From: Nitriliruptorales bacterium
Lineage (GTDB): Bacteria > Actinomycetota > Nitriliruptoria > Euzebyales > Egibacteraceae
Direction of reading: 5' to 3'
Assembly (NCBI GenBank): GCA_007119305.1
Contig: SKPY01000160.1
Location: forward strand, 1-9,724
DNA: 9,724 nucleotides
Of this stretch, positions 5,328 through 9,724 are shown one piece after another. The notes beneath the pieces were generated by a model. That model did no database searches, had not been told where the DNA came from, and saw nothing but the letters and a program-made list of their open reading frames with translations. The first letter of the stretch is position 1. Every line of letters begins with the position of its first letter. A program made the translations under genes and the position numbers.

Positions 5328-6386
5328 ATGAAAGCCGTCGTCCTCGGCGAGGACATGGCCAGCGTCGCGCTCAGTGAGGTCGAGGAGCCGGAGCTGCAGG
5401 ATGCGCATGACGCGCTCGTGCGGGTCCGCCGCGCAGCCATCTGCGGGTCGGATCTCCACGTCATCCACGGCCGCACACCCGGTGTGATGCCGGGCTCGTC
5501 GCTGGGCCATGAGTTCACCGGCGTCGTCGAGGCGGTGGGTGACGAAGTGCTCGCCGTGCGCCCCGGCGACCGGGTGGTCGGCGCGTTTCTCATCCCCTGC
5601 GGCAGCTGCGAGGCGTGCGCACGCACGGAGTACGCCGCGTGCGAGGACCAGATGACCCCGGGTTCCGGCATGTTCATGGGCGACCTCGGTGGCGCCCAGG
5701 CCGAGCGCCTGCGGGTGCCGAACGCCGACGTGGCGCTGCTGCGCATCCCCGACGCGCTGGCGGACGAGCGCGCCCTGTTCGTGGGCGACATCCTGACGAC
5801 GGCCTACTACGCGAACCGGCTCGGCGGTGTGACCTCGGGGTCGACCGTCGCGGTCCAGGGCGCGGGCCCGGTGGGGCTGCTCGCGTTGCAGGTCGCCCGT
5901 GCGCTCGGCGCGGCACGCCTCGTCGCCGTCGACCTCGACGCGCCGCGGCTCGAGAAGGCTGCGACCCTGGGTGCTGACTGCATCGACGTGACCCGCTCCA
6001 ACCCCGGCGTCGCGATCGAGCGCCTGCTCGGCAGCGGCGCGGACGTGGTGCTCGACACCGTCGGTGGGGCACCGAAGGCGCTCGTGCAGACGCTGGACCT
6101 CGTCCGCGCGGGCGGCACAATCGCCGTGGTCGGCCTCTACACCGATCCTGAGGTCGCGCTGCCGCTCGTGGACACCTTCATGCGGCGCCTCACGATCCGT
6201 TTCGGCGGGCTGTGTCCCGTGGCCGTGTACTGGCGCGACGCGCTCGAGCTCGTCGAGCGTGGCGCCGTCGAGCCGACGGACATCATCACGCACCGGATGC
6301 CGCTCGACGACGCGGTGGAAGGCTACGACCTCTTCGAGCGGCGCGAAGCCCTGAAAGTCGTCCTGGAGATCAGCGACGACGGCTGA
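5328..6386 (+). CDS. Zinc-dependent medium-chain alcohol dehydrogenase
   Basis: This encodes a 352-residue MDR-superfamily dehydrogenase of standard length. The catalytic zinc site is visible as Cys39 (AICGSDLH), His61-Glu62 (LGHEFTG) and Asp154 (VGDILTT). The structural zinc site is complete, with Cys91, Cys94, Cys97 and Cys105 at the usual spacing. The Rossmann motif GAGPVG (178-183) followed by an acidic residue at the end of the next strand (VAVDLD, Asp202) suggests NAD rather than NADP. GGAQAERLRVP (121-131) and the Asp zinc ligand resemble the formaldehyde/threonine/polyol dehydrogenase-like groups more than classical ethanol dehydrogenases. The substrate cannot be assigned. The ATG at 5328 has AAAGGA (5317-5322) 5 bases upstream and begins 19 bases after the previous stop, so it is probably the last gene of the same operon. 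It shows no obvious metabolic tie to the genes before it. Confidence 0.92.
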   Translation: MKAVVLGEDMASVALSEVEEPELQDAHDALVRVRRAAICGSDLHVIHGRTPGVMPGSSLGHEFTGVVEAVGDEVLAVRPGDRVVGAFLIPCGSCEACARTEYAACEDQMTPGSGMFMGDLGGAQAERLRVPNADVALLRIPDALADERALFVGDILTTAYYANRLGGVTSGSTVAVQGAGPVGLLALQVARALGAARLVAVDLDAPRLEKAATLGADCIDVTRSNPGVAIERLLGSGADVVLDTVGGAPKALVQTLDLVRAGGTIAVVGLYTDPEVALPLVDTFMRRLTIRFGGLCPVAVYWRDALELVERGAVEPTDIITHRMPLDDAVEGYDLFERREALKVVLEISDDG

Positions 6387-6387
6387 G

Positions 6388-6438
6388 CCTGCTGCTGACC
6401 CACCTGGCGGTGCGGCGGTTCGCCCGCCTCAGGGCAGG
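6388..6438 (+). other. Potential three-way-junction RNA after the dehydrogenase gene
   Basis: Starting one base after the dehydrogenase stop codon, the sequence can fold into a closed multi-branch element. The outer stem pairs CCTGC (6388-6392) with GCAGG (6434-6438) and CTGA (6395-6398) with TCAG (6429-6432). The two inner hairpins are CACC/GGTG (6401-6412, TGGC loop) and GGCGG/CCGCC (6414-6428, TTCGC loop). No T-run follows. It may act as a terminator for the upstream operon. GC-rich DNA folds easily, so this is a hand-drawn candidate only. Confidence 0.35.
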
Positions 6439-6448
6439 TCGGTAGGAT
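6419..6448 (+). promoter_or_regulatory. Candidate promoter for pckA
   Basis: TTCGCC (6419-6424) and TAGGAT (6443-6448) are separated by 18 bases, a fair fit to a vegetative actinobacterial promoter with a good -10 and a weak -35. Transcription would begin near 6454 and give a leader of about 70 bases before the GTG. The -35 overlaps the loop of the hairpin at 6414-6428. Confidence 0.4.
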
Positions 6449-6525
6449 CACCCTGCACCGGTCCGCGCGGTTGCCTGGCGACGAGGTCGGGGGGTCTACC
6501 GGCGTGGCACGACAAGGAGCGCACA

Positions 6526-8070
6526 GTGGCGATCGAACTGCCTCAGGCCAAGTCCGTGGCGACCAACCCCACGCAGGACGAGCTGCGTGCATGGGTGACC
6601 GAGATGCCGAACGCCCAGCTCACCGAGTTCGGCAACTACAACATCAAGGCGCGCGTGACCGCGCGCTCTGCGGGCTCGACGTTCGTGGTGTCCGACGATC
6701 CCACGTCGACCCCCAAGGCAACCATGGGACGAGACGAGTACGCGCATGTGGCGGCGCGCCAGGAGGCGTGGATCGCCGAGCGCGACATGGCGCTCGTCGA
6801 AGGCTACATCGGCCCGGAGAACTCGCCGCTCAAGCGGCCCGCTCGTGTGTACATCGAGCGCGCCAACTCCAACATCCCCGCGATGCAGCAGCAGCTGTAC
6901 TACCCGAAGGACGCGGACTGGCGTGAGGAGGACGCGCTCACCGTCATCTACACGCCCAACTGCCCCGCAGACGGCTACCCCGACGACAAGCTCGTGACCA
7001 TCGATCTGGACAACTGGGTCACGCGCGTGTTCAACATCGACTACTTCGGCGAGTCGAAGATGGGCGGCCTGCGGATGTGGATGGAGTGGGCGTTCCAGCA
7101 GGGCTCGCTCGCCATGCACGCCGGCGCGAAGGTGATCCCGACGGACGAGGGCGACAAGGTCTGCCTCATCATCGGCCTGTCGGGCACGGGCAAGACCACC
7201 ACGACGTTCACCCGGCAGAACAGCTCCCTGCCGGTGCAGGACGACATCGTCGCCCTCGTCGAGGGCGGCGGGGTGTACTCGACGGAGAACGGCTGCTTCG
7301 CGAAGACCTACGGCCTCGACCCGAAGTACGAGCCGACGATCTATGGCGCGCTGGCGAAGCCGACGGCGTGGCTCGAGAACGTCAGCGTGGACGAGAACGG
7401 CAAGGTCGACTACTTCGACGACTCCTACACCGCCAACGGGCGCGGCACGTTCTCACTGTCCGAGATCGAGCACTACGACCCGCGCAAGCTCGGCAAGGCC
7501 AGCTTCCTGCTGATCCTGAACCGCAACGAGAACATCGCACCGGCGGTCGCGAAGATGACGTCGGTCGAGCAGGCGGTCGCCTACTTCATGCTGGGCGAGA
7601 CGAAGGGCACCTCTGCAGGCGGCAAGGACGAGGCCGGCAAGAACCTGCGCGTGCCCGGAACCAACCCGTTCTTCATGCGCGAGGAGTACCTGCAGGGCAA
7701 CCGCCTCGGAGACCTCATCCGCTCCATGGACTACGACTTCGGTGTGTACGTGCTGAACACCGGCCGTGTGGGGGGCACCGAGGACGTCGCAGGCTCCAAG
7801 AAGGTCAAGATCCCCCATTCCTCGACCATCGTGAAGGCGATCGCGGAGGACACCATCACCTGGGAGAGCGATCCGGAGTTCGGCTATCTCGTGGCGACCG
7901 AGGTGCCGGACCTCGACGATCCCGAGCTGCTGCAGCCGCGCAGGCTCTACGAGCGCCAGGGCCGGGGTGACGAGTACCGGCGCGTGGTCCAGACCCTCAA
8001 GGCGGAGCGCAAGGACTACATGCGCGGCCACGAGGGCCTCGCGCCGGGCGTGGTCGACGCCCTCGGCTGA
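6526..8070 (+). CDS. pckA: Phosphoenolpyruvate carboxykinase (ATP)
   Basis: This encodes a 514-residue cytosolic enzyme that converts oxaloacetate and ATP to PEP, CO2 and ADP, the entry step of gluconeogenesis. The ATP-type identity rests on the P-loop GLSGTGKTT (217-225), the following QDD (238-240, kinase-2/metal Asp), ENGCFAKT (254-261), a substrate-binding Arg-Ser in TARSAG (47-48, aligned by eye with E. coli Arg65), YFGESKMG (173-180), His198 in LAMHAG and Arg306 in NGRGTF (aligned with E. coli Arg333). At 514 residues it is slightly shorter than E. coli PckA (540). The second lysine of the usual YxGExKK motif is Met179 here, which is odd because that lysine is a Mn ligand in E. coli. 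GTG 6526 follows AAGGAG (6514-6519) by 6 bases, a strong site. It appears to be monocistronic, with its own candidate promoter upstream and a terminator-like hairpin downstream. Many well-known actinobacteria use the GTP enzyme instead. Confidence 0.95.
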   Translation: MAIELPQAKSVATNPTQDELRAWVTEMPNAQLTEFGNYNIKARVTARSAGSTFVVSDDPTSTPKATMGRDEYAHVAARQEAWIAERDMALVEGYIGPENSPLKRPARVYIERANSNIPAMQQQLYYPKDADWREEDALTVIYTPNCPADGYPDDKLVTIDLDNWVTRVFNIDYFGESKMGGLRMWMEWAFQQGSLAMHAGAKVIPTDEGDKVCLIIGLSGTGKTTTTFTRQNSSLPVQDDIVALVEGGGVYSTENGCFAKTYGLDPKYEPTIYGALAKPTAWLENVSVDENGKVDYFDDSYTANGRGTFSLSEIEHYDPRKLGKASFLLILNRNENIAPAVAKMTSVEQAVAYFMLGETKGTSAGGKDEAGKNLRVPGTNPFFMREEYLQGNRLGDLIRSMDYDFGVYVLNTGRVGGTEDVAGSKKVKIPHSSTIVKAIAEDTITWESDPEFGYLVATEVPDLDDPELLQPRRLYERQGRGDEYRRVVQTLKAERKDYMRGHEGLAPGVVDALG

Positions 8071-8112
8071 GGTTGCGGGCCTGGTGGGCGGAGCTGCCTG
8101 TCAGCACCTCCA

Positions 8113-8136
8113 TGGCGGTCGCTGGGGCGACCGCCA
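8113..8136. terminator. Terminator-like hairpin after pckA
   Basis: A perfect 10-base inverted repeat, 8113-8122 with 8127-8136, has a 4-base TGGG loop and starts 43 bases after the pckA stop. It lies between convergent genes and could stop transcription from both sides. There is no T-run after it. Confidence 0.6.
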
Positions 8137-8152
8137 CCACCGGATGGACGGA

Positions 8153-8188
8153 GCATGCGACCGCGGCGCTGGCGCTTGGATCGCATGC
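8153..8188 (-). terminator. Terminator-like inverted repeat after the CAP gene
   Basis: GCATGCGA (8153-8160) and TCGCATGC (8181-8188) are perfect 8-base inverted arms around a 20-base GC-rich centre. The element begins 6 bases beyond the stop of the - strand CAP gene, so it probably ends that transcript. No T-run is present. It is separate from the hairpin at 8113-8136, so each convergent gene has its own. Confidence 0.5.
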
Positions 8189-8193
8189 ACGTG

Positions 8194-9588
8194 TCAGTTG
8201 CCGAGCAGGCGGTTGAGCTCGTCCCGGGCAGCGGTCGGCACCGGACCGTGGGTGACCAGCTGCGCACGGCTGTCCCCGCCGTAGCCCAGGCCCGCGAGGT
8301 AGTCGCGCAGGTCGGGAGCGACCGTGTCGCCGACCAGCAGCACGGGAGCGTTGTGGCGGGCGGCGAGCGGCGCCGCGCTCAGCGCCCAGGTCCAGGCGTC
8401 TGCGCCGAAGCCCGGCACGGCGATCCATGTGCGCGGGGTGGCGTCTGCGTAGCCCCACAGACGCTCGGCGAGCGCCGAGGCCGTCGCTTCACGGGTAGCG
8501 CCCGCGATGCGCTCGGCGTTCAGCGTCTCGACCACGCGGTCGCCCAGGACCCTGCTGCCCCCCAGGGCCGCCACGCGGGTGGGGCCCAGGTCGGACAGGA
8601 CCGCTGCGGTCTCGGCGGGCACGCGGTCCCGCAGGCCGAGCACGATCGGCGCGCCGCGGTGGGCGCCGTACGCACCGCCGGCCGCGGCGTCCGGCCACGT
8701 GGCGGCGGTCGCCACGAGCATCTCGTCGCGCCCACTGCGACTCGCGACCCGGCGGGAGACCCGTGCGGCGGTGTCGATGCGGTTGCCACCCCCGACACGT
8801 TCCACCCGCCAGCCTGCGTCGGTGAGCTCCCGCTGTACCGAGCCCGGCACGGCGGCGCTACCGCCGACGATCCAGATCGTGCGTCCCCTCGGCAGCGTGC
8901 GTTCGAGGGCGAGGCGCACGCGTGGATGCACGACCGGCCCGGTGGGGGTGAGCAGGACCGGACCCTCGTCGCCGGCGAGGGGGCCAGCAGCCAGGGCGTC
9001 GGCGTAGACGCTGTCGCGGGCGATCACGGCATGGCTCGCCCGCCCGCCGTCGAAGAGCCGCTCGGCGAGGCGGGCCGTGGGCGTGACCGCGGCCGCGACA
9101 CGCGCCGGTGCGCCCGCGGTCAGCCGCTGCGTCGTGTACGTCCAGCCCCCGCCGGTGACGACGCCGATCCCGAGCTCCCGGTAGCGACTGCTCAGGATGT
9201 TGCTGCGGTGTGGGGCGGACGACATGAACAGGTTGTGCAGCCGCCGGGCCACGTCCGTGGTGGCCTGTGTGCGGCCCACGTTCTCCGCGATCGCGGTCAC
9301 CCCCGAGGGCACGGTCCGCGCGAGGTTGGGATCGTGGGACAGGCGGCCGTCCCGGCGCATGTGCTGGCTCCACGAGCGTGCGCTGTCGACCAGTCGCACG
9401 TCGATGCGCAGCGGCCGCAGGCCACGGGCGGTGCGTTCGGCGTTCAACCGGTACGCGAGCTCGGACTCGATGGCGGCCGCTGAGTCCTGGGCGTGGGCGG
9501 GGGACGCGGGGACGAGCACTGCGACGAGGGCGAGCACGGCGAGGGTCGCGGTGGACGGCGTGACGGCACGACGCTGCTGGCGAGGCAA
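8194..9588 (-). CDS. Secreted CAP-domain protein with cell-wall-binding (CWB2) repeats
   Basis: This encodes a 464-residue exported protein. The start is a TTG at 9588 set by a perfect AAAGGAG; the open frame continues upstream to 9723, but that extension does not look like protein. A signal peptide follows (basic RQQRR, hydrophobic core about 14-28, likely cleavage after AHA at 33). The CAP/SCP-like domain (about 38-158) shows RLNAERTARGLRPL, His76, SHDPNL with His84, AENVG with Glu102, and PHRSNIL with His127, ending in WTYTTQRL. Roughly residues 170-464 hold three CWB2-type repeats (about 172-268, 270-362 and 365-464) with the family pattern DALAAGPLA, PVLL and IVGGSAAVP, then a GGGNRIDTAAR junction. 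CWB2 repeats bind anionic wall polymers in Gram-positives, so the protein is probably wall-attached. The CAP activity is unknown. It faces pckA convergently and shows no link to it. Confidence 0.92.
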   Translation of the reverse strand: MPRQQRRAVTPSTATLAVLALVAVLVPASPAHAQDSAAAIESELAYRLNAERTARGLRPLRIDVRLVDSARSWSQHMRRDGRLSHDPNLARTVPSGVTAIAENVGRTQATTDVARRLHNLFMSSAPHRSNILSSRYRELGIGVVTGGGWTYTTQRLTAGAPARVAAAVTPTARLAERLFDGGRASHAVIARDSVYADALAAGPLAGDEGPVLLTPTGPVVHPRVRLALERTLPRGRTIWIVGGSAAVPGSVQRELTDAGWRVERVGGGNRIDTAARVSRRVASRSGRDEMLVATAATWPDAAAGGAYGAHRGAPIVLGLRDRVPAETAAVLSDLGPTRVAALGGSRVLGDRVVETLNAERIAGATREATASALAERLWGYADATPRTWIAVPGFGADAWTWALSAAPLAARHNAPVLLVGDTVAPDLRDYLAGLGYGGDSRAQLVTHGPVPTAARDELNRLLGN

Positions 9589-9593
9589 CGGGA

Positions 9594-9600
9594 CTCCTTT
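9594..9600 (-). promoter_or_regulatory. Ribosome binding site that selects a TTG start
   Basis: The - strand reads AAAGGAG here, 5 bases before TTG at 9588-9586. No ATG or GTG lies nearby in frame, and the signal peptide begins directly after it, so this site decides the start of the CAP protein. Confidence 0.8.
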
Positions 9601-9638
9601 GGCAGCTCCGGGGACAGCTGTCAGGGCGTCACCGCACG

Positions 9639-9644
9639 CGTCAA
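9639..9644 (-). promoter_or_regulatory. Possible -35 box of the CAP gene
   Basis: The - strand reads TTGACG, five of six matches to the vegetative -35 consensus. No good -10 follows at 16-18 bases (the 17-base position reads ACAGCT), so the promoter call is weak. Confidence 0.25.
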
Positions 9645-9667
9645 GGCCTGCGGCCCCACAGCGGCGG

Positions 9668-9683
9668 GTCAGCGCCGGCTGAC
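9668..9683. repeat. Small inverted repeat upstream of the CAP gene
   Basis: GTCAGC (9668-9673) and GCTGAC (9678-9683) flank a 4-base centre. It lies about 80 bases upstream of the CAP start, just beyond the possible -35. It may be an operator, or the terminator of a gene past the window edge. The rest of 9601-9724 holds no gene I can support. Confidence 0.35.
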
Positions 9684-9724
9684 TCTCGCACAGCAGCGGC
9701 ACCGACGGCCTGTACGGAAGCACA

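Noticed and set aside
5172..6293. A 373-codon - strand frame opposite the alcohol dehydrogenase
   Set aside because: It is an antisense shadow of a gene with complete catalytic and structural zinc sites.
8155..9483. A 442-codon + strand frame opposite the CAP-CWB2 gene
   Set aside because: It is an antisense shadow. The - strand has a signal peptide, a CAP domain and CWB2 repeats.
9589..9723. N-terminal extension of the CAP protein to the window edge
   Set aside because: The extension precedes a clear signal peptide and contains a strong ribosome binding site just before the TTG. Its sequence does not resemble protein of this family.
9601..9724. A cyclic-di-AMP riboswitch upstream of the CAP gene
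   Set aside because: Such riboswitches often precede wall-hydrolase genes in actinobacteria, so I looked for the conserved purine-rich core. It is not visible in the leader, which is probably too short after the possible -35.
1..9724. CRISPR arrays, insertion sequences, prophage or defence genes
   Set aside because: No regularly spaced direct repeats, transposase motifs, integrase or known defence domains are visible. Gene content and composition are uniform, so the window looks chromosomal and ordinary.

Overview
The window is very GC-rich and densely coding, with GTG and TTG starts and strong purine-rich ribosome binding sites. This suggests a high-GC actinobacterial genome. The mix of an ATP-type PEP carboxykinase, a secreted CAP protein with cell-wall-binding (CWB2) repeats, and a NUDIX plus metallo-beta-lactamase gene pair would fit a deep-branching actinobacterial class such as Nitriliruptoria. 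That placement is an inference and was not tested.

Layout. The + strand opens with the C-terminal end of a TolB-like beta-propeller protein (1-443). A GC-rich hairpin (464-491) separates it from a convergent block on the - strand. In transcription order that block holds a small DUF5658-like membrane protein (2688-2329), an acyl-CoA dehydrogenase (2252-1086) and a two-pass membrane protein (974-507) of a family often mislabelled as 'LigA'. A divergent intergenic region of about 180 bases (2689-2869) separates this block from a + strand gene run.

The + run holds a NUDT19-like NUDIX hydrolase (2870-3700), an LACTB2-like metallo-beta-lactamase-fold hydrolase (3700-4512), a membrane-anchored Thr-Pro-linker protein with a DxTGDG repeat ectodomain (4505-5308) and a zinc-dependent alcohol dehydrogenase (5328-6386). 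The first three overlap by 1 and 8 bases and the fourth follows after 19 bases, so they look like one operon. A structured 139-base spacer with a candidate promoter leads to the ATP-dependent PEP carboxykinase gene pckA (6526-8070). Two perfect inverted repeats then separate pckA from the convergent CAP-CWB2 gene (9588-8194, - strand).

Function. Most of this is housekeeping: fatty acyl-CoA oxidation, possible CoA or nucleotide diphosphate hydrolysis, a putative RNase or hydrolase, alcohol/aldehyde redox, gluconeogenesis, and cell-surface proteins. I found no CRISPR array, RNA gene, insertion sequence, phage gene or recognisable defence system, and nothing strongly points to an undescribed system. 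The points most worth a second look are the apparent replacement of a metal-site lysine in PckA, the unknown membrane protein embedded in the NUDIX-MBL operon, and several hairpins without U-tracts.
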